Assembly (NCBI GenBank): GCA_040403315.1 | Contig: JBBAKX010000004.1 | Span: forward strand, 62,001 to 126,000 | DNA from: CAMCXT01 sp040403315 | GTDB lineage: Bacteria; Bacteroidota; Bacteroidia; M30B66 | Length of the DNA: 64,000 nt | Direction of reading: 5' to 3' | Shown here: positions 1 to 8,702 of the stretch, in pieces | How the letters are laid out: each line of letters opens with the position of its first letter | How positions within the stretch are numbered: position 1 is the first letter of the stretch | Notes under the pieces: generated by a model | What the model was told of the DNA's origin: nothing | The model's database searches: none | Seen by the model: only the letters and a program-made list of their open reading frames with translations | Program-made: the position numbers and the translations under genes

Positions 1-1052
1 GACAATACCTTCAACAGATGTGGTTCAGAAACAATTGCTCCAATATTTGAATCTGCATTTTGTGGATCACCAACTTTCAAGGTCTTCACTTTCGAAATAA
101 AAGCATCCTTGAATCGGTCGTAAATACTTCGTTGAATGAGAATCCTTGAACCACACAAACAAATTTGACCTTGGTTAGAAAATGCCGCACGAACGGTCTC
201 CGATACAGTTTCTTCAAATGCGCAATCTGCAAATACCAGTGTTGCATTCTTTCCACCCAATTCCAGCGATAGCTTCTTGAACTGAGGTGCTGCAATCGAA
301 GCAATTGTGGAGCCTGTTTGCGTTCCTCCCGTGAAAGAAATGGCCTTGATTCCTGGATGACTCACCAATGGTGTTCCGATAGATGGGCCTGTTCCGTGAA
401 GAACATTCAACACGCCGGCTGGAAAACCTGCTTCAATGCAGAGTTTCGAAAAATGGAAAGCTGAAGCTGGTGTTATTTCGGATGGCTTGGCCAATACCGT
501 ATTTCCGGCGGCCAATGCAGGTGCAATTTTCCAAGTAAACAAGTACAATGGAAGATTCCATGGAGAAATGCAGGCCACCACGCCGATCGGTTGGCGCAAG
601 GTGTAATTCAGGGCAAGTCCATCCATATCGTGTGCTTCTGTTGATCCATGGAGGATTGACGTAGCAAAGAAGCGGATATTCGAAATTGCTCGTGGGATAT
701 CTACCGTTCTAGTAATCGATATTGGTTTCCCATTGTCGAACGACTCGATGAAAGCCAACACTATAATATCCCTTTCCATCAAATCTGCCAATCGAAGCAT
801 CAAATCGGAACGATACTTTGCCGTGCTGGTCGACCATGCAGGAAAAGCGGCAGATGCTGCATCGTAAGCCGATTGTACATCGTCAGATCCACTTTCAGCA
901 ATCTGACCATAAATCCTGCCCGATGCCGGATGGAAATTCGAAATCCACTTCCCTGTTTGTGCAGGCTTCAAACCACCACCGATATAATTCAGAATTTCAG
1001 TTGGAACAGCAGTTAGAGAAGCTTCTGTGGTTGATTTGTGCAAAGTTTCCAT
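1..1052 (-). CDS. Aldehyde dehydrogenase, ALDH8A1/2-aminomuconate semialdehyde type (3' part missing)
   Basis: NAD(P)-dependent aldehyde dehydrogenase; the first 350 residues of about 480 are visible and the C-terminus lies beyond base 1. The frame is open from an ATG at 1052. Visible motifs: SPWNLPLYLFTWK (163-175), the general-base glutamate in LELGGKN (E264), and the catalytic cysteine in NQGQICLC (C298). The spelling YTLRQPIGV...SPWNLPLYL and NQGQICLC matches ALDH8/2-aminomuconic-6-semialdehyde dehydrogenases of the tryptophan-kynurenine route better than betaine-aldehyde types; the substrate is inferred. It starts 36 bp after the glycosyltransferase stop on the same strand, so the two may be co-transcribed, though no functional link is evident. 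Confidence 0.9.
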   Translation of the reverse strand, partial: METLHKSTTEASLTAVPTEILNYIGGGLKPAQTGKWISNFHPASGRIYGQIAESGSDDVQSAYDAASAAFPAWSTSTAKYRSDLMLRLADLMERDIIVLAFIESFDNGKPISITRTVDIPRAISNIRFFATSILHGSTEAHDMDGLALNYTLRQPIGVVACISPWNLPLYLFTWKIAPALAAGNTVLAKPSEITPASAFHFSKLCIEAGFPAGVLNVLHGTGPSIGTPLVSHPGIKAISFTGGTQTGSTIASIAAPQFKKLSLELGGKNATLVFADCAFEETVSETVRAAFSNQGQICLCGSRILIQRSIYDRFKDAFISKVKTLKVGDPQNADSNIGAIVSEPHLLKVL

Positions 1053-1088
1053 GGATGATTGGATTTCGGGAATAAAGATACGGATTGA

Positions 1089-2147
1089 CTACAATGTTGG
1101 TGAAGCAGGCTTCCATTTCCCCGGAGGGATAAAAGGCAAGACGATAAAAATTAGCGGGTACATTAATCTGAATGGCACCCATAAAAAAAGGTTAAAGCGT
1201 ATCTTAAAATGGATAGCCAACCAAATCATCCAACTGCTTTCTAGGAACATTAGCAGTGCAAACGATTCAATTGAACTGTATAAAAACAACCAAGGCGAAA
1301 TCAGCCAAAGTCCAATCAATGCTGTAAAGCCAAGTTTTCGGATATCGGTCAAATGACTGTACTTCGAAGCCCATCTTTTACGTTGAACGAAAAAATCTTT
1401 CCACTTTAATGGAGCTGGTGTTAGTACCAATGCGTCTGAATGCAATTGTACTCCGATCTTATGTGGATTTCTTTTCCAGAAATCATGCATCAAAAGCACA
1501 TCATCTCCAGAAGCGATTTCAAGGTGCTGAGAGTAGCCATTCACAGAATTCCACGTTGACCTACGAAACATCAAATTTGCCCCACTGCACATCAATGGAA
1601 CCTTCAATCCCGCTGAACCCATTGTAACAGTGAGTAAGCACAAACTTTCGATCACAGCGAAACTGCCTACCACCGAATGCTCACTCTTCATCAAAACGGG
1701 TCCAATCACCATATCCGTTTGCGAATCAAAGCCACTTCGCATCGATTGAATCCAAAGTTTCGTGTTTTCTGAATCTGCATCTGTTGTGCAGATTAACTCT
1801 TGCTTTCCATGCAAAATCCCGGAAGTGAGCGCCCTTTTCTTGGATCCTTTCTGTTGATTTTCCAATTGTAGTAGCATCGCTCGTTCAGGTAAGTTGGGCG
1901 TCCATGAACCAATCGATCCATCATCAACAAGTACCCAAGCATCTTCTGGATTAAGTAAAGTAAGATGAATGCGCGCTTCTATGTCATTGTAATGCTGTTG
2001 CTCATTTCGAAATGGAAGTATAATTAACACCGAGTCGTTGATGTGTTGTTCAACTGTCTTTCGTTTCCAGAGATTGACCAAGAATCCAGCTATCACCAGA
2101 AAAAATCCCAAACAGGAGATGAATACGAAAAAGTGATTGTTCAACAT
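1089..2147 (-). CDS. Family 2 glycosyltransferase, membrane-anchored
   Basis: A 352-aa processive-type GT2. It has an N-terminal membrane segment (about 5-25), a GT-A core with VDDGS and the metal-binding TTDAD motif, a GDD motif, the acceptor-site QRKRW (QxxRW) motif, and two or three C-terminal membrane segments. It probably moves a sugar from a nucleotide-sugar to a lipid or polysaccharide acceptor at the cytoplasmic membrane; donor and acceptor cannot be told. The ATG at 2147 is chosen over a TTG at 2189, which would overlap the divergent ruvC start. Its promoter must lie in the 41-bp gap; a weak TAATTTTC box reads toward it. The aldehyde dehydrogenase follows 36 bp downstream. Confidence 0.88.
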   Translation of the reverse strand: MLNNHFFVFISCLGFFLVIAGFLVNLWKRKTVEQHINDSVLIILPFRNEQQHYNDIEARIHLTLLNPEDAWVLVDDGSIGSWTPNLPERAMLLQLENQQKGSKKRALTSGILHGKQELICTTDADSENTKLWIQSMRSGFDSQTDMVIGPVLMKSEHSVVGSFAVIESLCLLTVTMGSAGLKVPLMCSGANLMFRRSTWNSVNGYSQHLEIASGDDVLLMHDFWKRNPHKIGVQLHSDALVLTPAPLKWKDFFVQRKRWASKYSHLTDIRKLGFTALIGLWLISPWLFLYSSIESFALLMFLESSWMIWLAIHFKIRFNLFLWVPFRLMYPLIFIVLPFIPPGKWKPASPTL

Positions 2148-2188
2148 TGCCCGAAAATTAGCGCTTTCGTGTTTACCTTTAGCACCCA

Positions 2189-2770
2189 ATGCAGACGGAC
2201 AGAATCATTTTAGGAATTGATCCAGGCACCAATATTATGGGCTTTGGATTGATTTCGGTACAAGGCAAACAAGTTAAACTTCTCGAAATGGGGGTGCTTC
2301 GAATGGATAAAATTGAAGACCACGCCATAAAACTGAAAATGATTTTCAGGTTTACCGACGAATTGATTGTTAAATGGAAGCCTGATGAAGTAGCTGCCGA
2401 AGCACCATTCTTCGGGAAAAACGTACAGTCGATGTTGAAACTTGGCAGAGCACAAGGTGTTGCATTAGCGGCGGCATTAAACCGAGATCTTCCTGTGGCA
2501 GAGTATTCGCCCAGAAAAATCAAGCAAAGCATTACGGGTAAAGGTGCAGCATCAAAAGAGCAAGTAGCCTTGATGTTACAACAAATTTTAAAGATTCGTG
2601 ATGAAGATATGCCTGCAAAAATGGATGCTACCGACGGACTCGCGGCAGCAATTTGTCATTACTTCCAAAGAGAAACTTCAGACAAGCTTTCGATGCCTGT
2701 GAAAAGGGCAAAAAAAGTGTCGGGATGGGGAGCCTTTGCAGCCCAACATCCCGACAGAGTAAAAGGTTGA
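2189..2770 (+). CDS. ruvC: Crossover junction endodeoxyribonuclease RuvC
   Basis: Holliday-junction resolvase acting with RuvAB in recombinational repair. The 193-aa product has the RNase-H-like fold signature: IDPG with catalytic D11, E71 in the AAEAPFFGKN segment, and the KMDATDGLAAA segment giving D146 and D149. Family proteins are about 160-190 aa; the last 30 residues are a basic tail. A TACCTTTA box (2174-2181) resembling the -7 element lies 7 nt before the ATG. It is convergent with the HIT gene, with only 4 bp between the stops. Confidence 0.96.
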   Translation: MQTDRIILGIDPGTNIMGFGLISVQGKQVKLLEMGVLRMDKIEDHAIKLKMIFRFTDELIVKWKPDEVAAEAPFFGKNVQSMLKLGRAQGVALAAALNRDLPVAEYSPRKIKQSITGKGAASKEQVALMLQQILKIRDEDMPAKMDATDGLAAAICHYFQRETSDKLSMPVKRAKKVSGWGAFAAQHPDRVKG

Positions 2771-2774
2771 TCAG

Positions 2775-3167
2775 TTATAAAAAGGCAACAATTTTGTCGC
2801 GCGTTGCCATAAGAGCTGCATCTTCTGCTTTACTCTTTTCACGACTAAAATTCATATCGCTTACTTGGTTGATCGGAATCAAATGGATATGTGCATGAGG
2901 AACTTCCAATCCAACTACCGACAATCCAACTTTTCTACAAGGTATTGCCAGTTGAATAGCTTTGGCTATTGTTTGTGAAAATTCGAAAAGACTCTTATAA
3001 AGTTCTGGCTCGAGATCGAAGATGTTATCGACTTCAAGTTTAGGAACAACCAGCGTATGCCCTTCTACCAATGGAAATACATCTAAAAAGGCATAGAAAC
3101 GATCGTCCTCCGCAAGCTTAAAACTTGGAATTTCTCCGGCAATGATTTTACTGAAGATACTCGCCAT
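2775..3167 (-). CDS. HIT family nucleotide-binding hydrolase
   Basis: A 130-aa histidine-triad protein with the HAHIHLIP (HxHxH) active-site motif near residues 91-98 and the N-terminal IFSKIIAGEIPS segment typical of bacterial Hint-like purine phosphoramidases and Ap4A-type hydrolases. Likely a cytoplasmic nucleotide-phosphoramidate or dinucleoside-polyphosphate hydrolase. Its ATG lies 2 bp after the greA stop, so the two form an operon, a pairing seen in related Bacteroidota. Confidence 0.93.
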   Translation of the reverse strand: MASIFSKIIAGEIPSFKLAEDDRFYAFLDVFPLVEGHTLVVPKLEVDNIFDLEPELYKSLFEFSQTIAKAIQLAIPCRKVGLSVVGLEVPHAHIHLIPINQVSDMNFSREKSKAEDAALMATRDKIVAFL

Positions 3168-3169
3168 TG

Positions 3170-3643
3170 TTATCTTGTGATATCAAGAATTTCAAGATTC
3201 ACTTTTCCATTTGGAACTTGAGCTTCAACCTTATCACCTACTTTTTTACCAAGCAATGCTTTAGCAATTGGTGAACTGATAGAGATTTTACCTGCGCGAA
3301 GATCTGCTTCATTTTCGGCTACCAAAGTGTATGACATTTCTGCATTGTTCACAGTATTGCGAATTCTTACTTTTGATAGAATCAACACTTTCGAATTATC
3401 TAGTTTAGATTCATCAATAAGACGGGCATTGGCAACAAGATCCTCCATTTTGGCAATCTTCATCTCGAGTAAGCCTTGCGCCTCTTTAGCAGCATCATAT
3501 TCGGCATTTTCCGACAAGTCTCCTTTATCACGAGCTTCTGCAATTTGCATAGAAATAGACGGCCTCTCAACACTTCTTAAGTGATCTAGATCCTGATGAA
3601 GCTTCTTCATTCCTTCCTCAGTCAGGTAAGCGATATTTGACAT
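3170..3643 (-). CDS. greA: Transcription elongation factor GreA
   Basis: A 157-aa GreA that rescues backtracked RNA polymerase by stimulating transcript cleavage. The N-terminal coiled coil carries the acidic tip loop RDKGDLSENAEYDAA, whose Asp and Glu coordinate the polymerase Mg2+; the C-terminal FKBP-like domain ends VPNGKVNLEILDI. The ATG at 3643 (MSNIAYLTEEG) is the family's usual start; a 9-residue extension from 3670 is unlikely. A strong hairpin just upstream (3673-3711) ends the preceding PorV-like gene, so greA needs its own promoter in the short gap. Confidence 0.95.
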   Translation of the reverse strand: MSNIAYLTEEGMKKLHQDLDHLRSVERPSISMQIAEARDKGDLSENAEYDAAKEAQGLLEMKIAKMEDLVANARLIDESKLDNSKVLILSKVRIRNTVNNAEMSYTLVAENEADLRAGKISISSPIAKALLGKKVGDKVEAQVPNGKVNLEILDITR

Positions 3644-3672
3644 AATATTTTGTTTGATCGTATTAGACAATA

Positions 3673-3711
3673 AAACGGAAAGACACTTCGTGGTGAAGTG
3701 TCTTTCCGTTT
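3673..3711 (-). terminator. Rho-independent terminator of the PorV-like gene
   Basis: A perfect 17-bp inverted repeat (arms 3673-3689 and 3695-3711, 5-nt loop), followed on the minus strand by TTTTATTG. It lies 50 bp after the stop of the 3761-4840 gene and before greA. Confidence 0.85.
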
Positions 3712-3760
3712 ACGACAGCTAAATTAAGAAAGCAGTCTGAAATTTACAAGCCTAATTTTA

Positions 3761-4840
3761 TCAGAGATTAATCCTTGCTCCAATGGTATGAACACCACTG
3801 AAAGGGTTGGTAGCTCTGTAAGAGTAGTCGATTGAAACCGTTGATTTTGAAGTTTTGCTTAGTGGAGTTTCAAAAGTGAATCCAGCCGCAGCGCCGGTTA
3901 AAGCAGTTGAACGCGTAACTCCGGCATTTTCAAGTGCTCCTGTGGTGCTTGAAACAACTTCATGGGTATATCCACCACGAACCATAAACATTTTGTTGAA
4001 AGAGTATTCCAAACCAAAATTAAACTGGTCGCGAGAGAAAGAGTTAGAAGTGAAGTTCAATGCAGCAGTAAGCTCATGCTTTTCAGCCAACTTAAAAATG
4101 TAAGCACCACCGATATTCAACAATGAAGGTAGTTCGAATGGATCATTTCTTTGTTGAACAGTAATGTTTGCTCCAGTTACAGGAACAGTTCCACGGAATG
4201 ACAAACCATCACCGCCAAAGCGCATTCTTGGTCCAACATTTCGAAGTGAAATACCGAAACGGATATTCTCCTTTTTACCTGTGATATATTGTATACCAGC
4301 ATCGAAACATACACCAGCACCTCTTAAATCGGAAATCGACTGAGTGATAGTGCGAAGCGTGATACCACCATAAATAGAATTCGAAAATTCCTTAGCGTAC
4401 GATAAGCCAATATTTGTAAAGTTTGGAGAGAATTTTCCAATTCTACCTTCAGGAATATCTACAGTGGTGATATCGATATCGCCGAAGTTCATCGACATTA
4501 CACTCAAACCGATGGTTCCAGTTTTTTCTTTACCAACAGCTTGGGTAATACCGAAAGCATTGATATTGATTCCAGTTCCACTTAACCAGTTGGTGTAAGC
4601 AAACATTACTTCAGTTTTCTTGGTGAAAGCTGTTCCAGCAACATTGAGGAACTGGGCTTCAAGACCTTTAGCCATCGATGTATTTGCACCAGCCCATCCA
4701 GAGCTTCTTGCAAATGGATTGATCAGAAGATCGTTTGCACCAGACTGACCAATTCTGTCTTCATTTCCTGCAAACAGGCTTGCTGATGAAATCAACACAC
4801 CGGCAGATAGGCAAAGCAGGGATTTATATAGGTTATTCAT
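3761..4840 (-). CDS. PorV/PorQ-family outer-membrane protein (first copy)
   Basis: A 359-aa outer-membrane beta-barrel with signal peptide (MNNLYKSLLCLSAGVLISSASLFAG). The segment LLINPFARSSGWAGAN...LEAQFLNVAG is the conserved N-terminal signature of this PorV/PorQ family, followed by alternating beta-strand segments ending in an aromatic/hydrophobic strand (HTIGARINL). PorV carries T9SS cargo from the translocon to the attachment complex; that this paralogue does so is inferred. It is the last gene of a set with the secreted protein (4870-8676) and the TonB receptor. An alternative ATG at 4870 overlaps the upstream stop (TGATG) and would suit translational coupling, but gives a poorer signal peptide. 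Confidence 0.85.
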   Translation of the reverse strand: MNNLYKSLLCLSAGVLISSASLFAGNEDRIGQSGANDLLINPFARSSGWAGANTSMAKGLEAQFLNVAGTAFTKKTEVMFAYTNWLSGTGININAFGITQAVGKEKTGTIGLSVMSMNFGDIDITTVDIPEGRIGKFSPNFTNIGLSYAKEFSNSIYGGITLRTITQSISDLRGAGVCFDAGIQYITGKKENIRFGISLRNVGPRMRFGGDGLSFRGTVPVTGANITVQQRNDPFELPSLLNIGGAYIFKLAEKHELTAALNFTSNSFSRDQFNFGLEYSFNKMFMVRGGYTHEVVSSTTGALENAGVTRSTALTGAAAGFTFETPLSKTSKSTVSIDYSYRATNPFSGVHTIGARINL

Positions 4841-4869
4841 GTTTCCTTGAGTGTTAAACCTGTTAAACA

Positions 4870-7800
4870 TCAGAAAGTATCAAGATCGATTGGACGAAGA
4901 ACGCCGAACCATTTCACCACTTTCTCTCCTACATCTGGTACATTTACATGGATGATGTAGATTCCACTAGAGATTGTAATACCAGATTGGTTTTTCAAAT
5001 CCCAATCGAGTGATGTTTTTGGATCTCCTTTGTCGTAAGTTCTCACCAAGGTACCATTGGAAGTGTAAATAGTAATTTTACAATCTTGCGGTAGGTTGGT
5101 AATTTTAACTCTATTATCGAGCTGACCAATTTCGTAACCTGAATAAGCGTAGTAAGGATTTGGTACTACGTTGATTAAATCAAGCGCGCTTTCAGCCGCG
5201 GTGGCACTTTGCTTTCTTGTGAAAATTTCAGCCGTGTTGAAACGGTACACAGGATTGTTGTTGTTGGTTGGCGCTGCTGAAGTTTCAGAAGCATTGTAAT
5301 CCGCTTCATAAGGTCTGCCAACCCGCAATTTGATGCTCAACTCAGTAGCTAACAAATCTTGAGTAGCAACTCCAAGTGGAACACCTACCCAAATACAATC
5401 TTGGAATACGCGGCGCTTACCAGCAGAAGTAGCTGCTTCCAATTGCGTTTTCATAAAGTTTCCTTCATCATAACGAGGCATATCGTTTACGCCATTGTTC
5501 GTGTGATTGAAAACATAAATGAACTGCTTACCACCTAGAATATTTTGCAACAAACCATTATCGAAAATGATATCTCTTGGAGAAGGATTAAAAATCATGT
5601 CGCGGCCATTGTCTTGTGCCAAACGAGAAGATTCACCAAAGGCAATATTCAAGCGCTCTCCAGTTTCAACATTGATCGCATAACCTGGGAACCAACCCAT
5701 ACCATTACCACTTCCATCAGAGTTTCCTTCCTTATTTACTGATGGTGCTGCACGCATATCAAGCTTTTCAGCTCCACCTTCCGAGAAGTTAGCATCGTCG
5801 TTAGTTTCCAACACTGGACATCTAGACCATTTCGATTTATCAGGAGTAATTACAATATTAACGCTCTGTGTTTTAGTTAAGCTTGCTTGTGTTTGAATAA
5901 TCGAAGCGGTTGAATAAGCAGGACCATCCAAATTACGGTTTACCAGAGCGAATGGAGCCCATGTACCGCCTAAAACCTTTTCGTAGAATTGAAGCGAATC
6001 AAGACCTAAATTATCATCACATGTTGCATCATCAGGATTAGTTGAAATACCCGAGCGAATCCAGTTTGCAGCATTTTCGCAACCTTCACCATCCTGGAGG
6101 AACGTTAACCAACGCTTAGTGTTGTCGGCAAATTCACTGGTTCCAGTGATGTACCCGTTACCATTTATAACATCTTCACCTGGCTTAACTACTTGTCTAA
6201 CCTCGAGCGACAATCCCCAATTTTGAATAACTTCTTCAATTGAGTTACCCAAAGTTGAATATGAACTCACAGTATCGTTGTTATAAATTAGGTCCCAACC
6301 ATCAGAGTCAGTAAGACCATTTAAACGGAATTCAAAGTCTCCTTCAGGAACGTTGAGTGGGTCAACAACTTTAATGTTAACTGGCGATTCGTTTACCTTG
6401 TAAGTTGGATTAGCCATCCAATAAGGAGCTGCAAGAATTGTTTCAATAGTTGCGTCTGTTAAGTCAGCCACATTGCCACCATTTCCTCGACCTTCTATTC
6501 TAGTTAGAGAAGGTTGATCTCCATATTCAGCTTGAACAACTGTTCCACCAAATTCAGGAGAATTAATGTGCGGGATTGCTGTATAAACTTGCAATGTCGC
6601 AGAACCTTGAGTTCTTCTTCCTGCTAAGTAAGCATCGTTGAAAGTAGATTGATCTTTCTCAGCAACCGAGTAAGACAATACCAAATAGTAATATGTCTTG
6701 TGGTTAATCAAACGGTTGTCTCCAGATGCGAATTGGTCGGTTGTGATTCTGAATGAATTTCTGAGTCCTTCATTTTCTCCGTTCACTTCTTCAACAGGTA
6801 CATTTTCTTCTAAGTTAACATCGAAATTGCGATTGATTACCTGAGAAATTGAATCTTCGATGTCACACTGAGCTACCAAACGTGCACGTGCTGGATCCTT
6901 AAGATCGTTAACCGTTACAGTAAGGTCTTTCAATTGGAAAATCTGATATCCTTGGAAAGCATAAGAAACATCACCAAAGCCAGGGATTGCAGTAGTATCG
7001 CGATAATTAGTGATTTCGCTGGTGTTACCGAAAAGAAGGATTACTTCTTTGTCCAATTCTACAATTTTAGTAGCTGGAGCATCTGGACCATTGATAATTG
7101 CAAAACAATTGTCGAACAAAGCTTGAGCGTCGTCATCTACCACTCTAAGAAGTTCAACTGAAGCGGTTGGGCCACCACTTGAAGCTCTTGCCCAAACAGC
7201 ACCAACAGTGATTGTATTTACTGCTCCAGGTGCTAATGTAAATGGACCTGCTGATTGAACGAAACGACGGTCAGCAGGAGTATTTCCAAGTGATGTTTCA
7301 TCCCAAGGAGCCTGTGGCAAACAGTTCGTACTCACCCCTTGAACAATTTGTCCAATTCCAAGTGGATCTGTATCTCCAGGGAACATGAAGTTAGTTGGTG
7401 TACCAGTTCCATATCCAGTTCCTCCATAAACCATTGAAGTACCATCTTTCCAACGACCTCTTAGGTAGTTGTAAATATCTTGAGCGTCTTCTGGATTACC
7501 AGTAATTGTAAAGTCGTTGTTGTAATAAACAAACTTCGACATACCGATGCGCTCATTGTCAATAATGTTATCGCCGAAACCTAGACCATTGATTGAAAAT
7601 GGTTCGATACAAGGGTCAATGTTACCATCAGCAGTATCGGCATCCATAAATGGACCTTCGAAGAAATCGAGACCAAATGCTGGTGGATTAGAACCATAAC
7701 CAGTAGCAGTTTCATCTTCAGCATCTCCATTGTAAGTGTAACCTAGTCCACGACCAACATCACAACCAACATAGTCATCTAGATAATTACCAAGATCCGA

Positions 7801-8676
7801 GTCTACCCATTGTCCAAAATATGTTTGTTGAACAGTGAAAGTAGAACGGTTAATGATTTCATAGTTGTAGAAAGTCATGTTGTTCAATGCATTGTTCGTA
7901 GCGAACGAAAACGCTTGAGCACGAATTTCAAGTCCAATTGGGAAACCTTGTGTTTCTGAGTGAATATTTCCTTTATCGTTGAACACCCACCACACAGTTT
8001 GGTCACCAAAAAGCTTTGCTTCACAACCTAAATCTCCAGTGATATCATAAGCTGGATGTTCAGGAATACCTGCAGTATCGCGGTAGGTTGGATCATATTC
8101 ACCATCACCATTTAAGTCGATGAAAGGCGCTAATTGAAATGGATAACCACTTGCAGCATCACCATTTCCTGGCCATGTTTCAATAGCCTCAGATGGAGCT
8201 GGAGTAATACCAAGTACATACTCTTCTACTTCTTTCTTGGTGATTTTCCAATGTCTATCGTATGCAAGACAAACATCAGAAGTAACAGAAGCGTCTTCTA
8301 ATTTCAAAGGTCCTGGCCAGAAGTCATTACCAGTTTGACGGTAAGTCATTGCAGCAACCTTTAAGTTACCACCATTGTCTACACCACCAATCCAAAGTGC
8401 TGAAGCAAAAGCCGAATGCCTATTTGAGCCTTTAGGCACTTCATACTTGGCAGAATTGTTTAGATCCCACCACATGTCTCCAGAGGTAAAAATTAGTGCG
8501 CGAACATTATTTAAATCGAGGTCGGTACGTCCTGAACCTGGTGAGCAGGCAGCAGCAGCCGATTTTGGCCCAGCTGGAGCAGCAAGTCTGCCGCCATTAA
8601 GCCCAAGATTTTCTCGTGAGATCAGTTGCAAGCTAAGCAAGCTGACCAAAGCTGATATATAGATGCGAAGTTTCAT
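4870..8676 (-). CDS. Giant secreted protein with T9SS-type C-terminal domain
   Basis: A 1268-aa exported protein of unknown function. It has an N-terminal signal peptide (MKLRIYISALVSLLSLQLIS), then a conserved module with LNNVRALIFTSGDMWWDL and FASALWIGGVDNGGNLKVAA, phrases I recognise from a protein widely conserved in Bacteroidota. A middle region is rich in Asn/Asp and aromatic residues. The C-terminal Ig-like sorting domain has VPNPYYAYSGYE...TIYTSNGTLVRTYDKGD...SSGIYIIHVNVPDVGEKVVKW. The extra tail VLRPIDLDTF after the usual KxVK end is unlike canonical type-A signals. It sits 26 bp after the TonB receptor and abuts the PorV-like gene, suggesting that all three serve one surface complex. 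Confidence 0.85.
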   Translation of the reverse strand: MKLRIYISALVSLLSLQLISRENLGLNGGRLAAPAGPKSAAAACSPGSGRTDLDLNNVRALIFTSGDMWWDLNNSAKYEVPKGSNRHSAFASALWIGGVDNGGNLKVAAMTYRQTGNDFWPGPLKLEDASVTSDVCLAYDRHWKITKKEVEEYVLGITPAPSEAIETWPGNGDAASGYPFQLAPFIDLNGDGEYDPTYRDTAGIPEHPAYDITGDLGCEAKLFGDQTVWWVFNDKGNIHSETQGFPIGLEIRAQAFSFATNNALNNMTFYNYEIINRSTFTVQQTYFGQWVDSDLGNYLDDYVGCDVGRGLGYTYNGDAEDETATGYGSNPPAFGLDFFEGPFMDADTADGNIDPCIEPFSINGLGFGDNIIDNERIGMSKFVYYNNDFTITGNPEDAQDIYNYLRGRWKDGTSMVYGGTGYGTGTPTNFMFPGDTDPLGIGQIVQGVSTNCLPQAPWDETSLGNTPADRRFVQSAGPFTLAPGAVNTITVGAVWARASSGGPTASVELLRVVDDDAQALFDNCFAIINGPDAPATKIVELDKEVILLFGNTSEITNYRDTTAIPGFGDVSYAFQGYQIFQLKDLTVTVNDLKDPARARLVAQCDIEDSISQVINRNFDVNLEENVPVEEVNGENEGLRNSFRITTDQFASGDNRLINHKTYYYLVLSYSVAEKDQSTFNDAYLAGRRTQGSATLQVYTAIPHINSPEFGGTVVQAEYGDQPSLTRIEGRGNGGNVADLTDATIETILAAPYWMANPTYKVNESPVNIKVVDPLNVPEGDFEFRLNGLTDSDGWDLIYNNDTVSSYSTLGNSIEEVIQNWGLSLEVRQVVKPGEDVINGNGYITGTSEFADNTKRWLTFLQDGEGCENAANWIRSGISTNPDDATCDDNLGLDSLQFYEKVLGGTWAPFALVNRNLDGPAYSTASIIQTQASLTKTQSVNIVITPDKSKWSRCPVLETNDDANFSEGGAEKLDMRAAPSVNKEGNSDGSGNGMGWFPGYAINVETGERLNIAFGESSRLAQDNGRDMIFNPSPRDIIFDNGLLQNILGGKQFIYVFNHTNNGVNDMPRYDEGNFMKTQLEAATSAGKRRVFQDCIWVGVPLGVATQDLLATELSIKLRVGRPYEADYNASETSAAPTNNNNPVYRFNTAEIFTRKQSATAAESALDLINVVPNPYYAYSGYEIGQLDNRVKITNLPQDCKITIYTSNGTLVRTYDKGDPKTSLDWDLKNQSGITISSGIYIIHVNVPDVGEKVVKWFGVLRPIDLDTF

Positions 8677-8702
8677 GAATTCTATATTTTGAAAGGTCGT
8701 GA

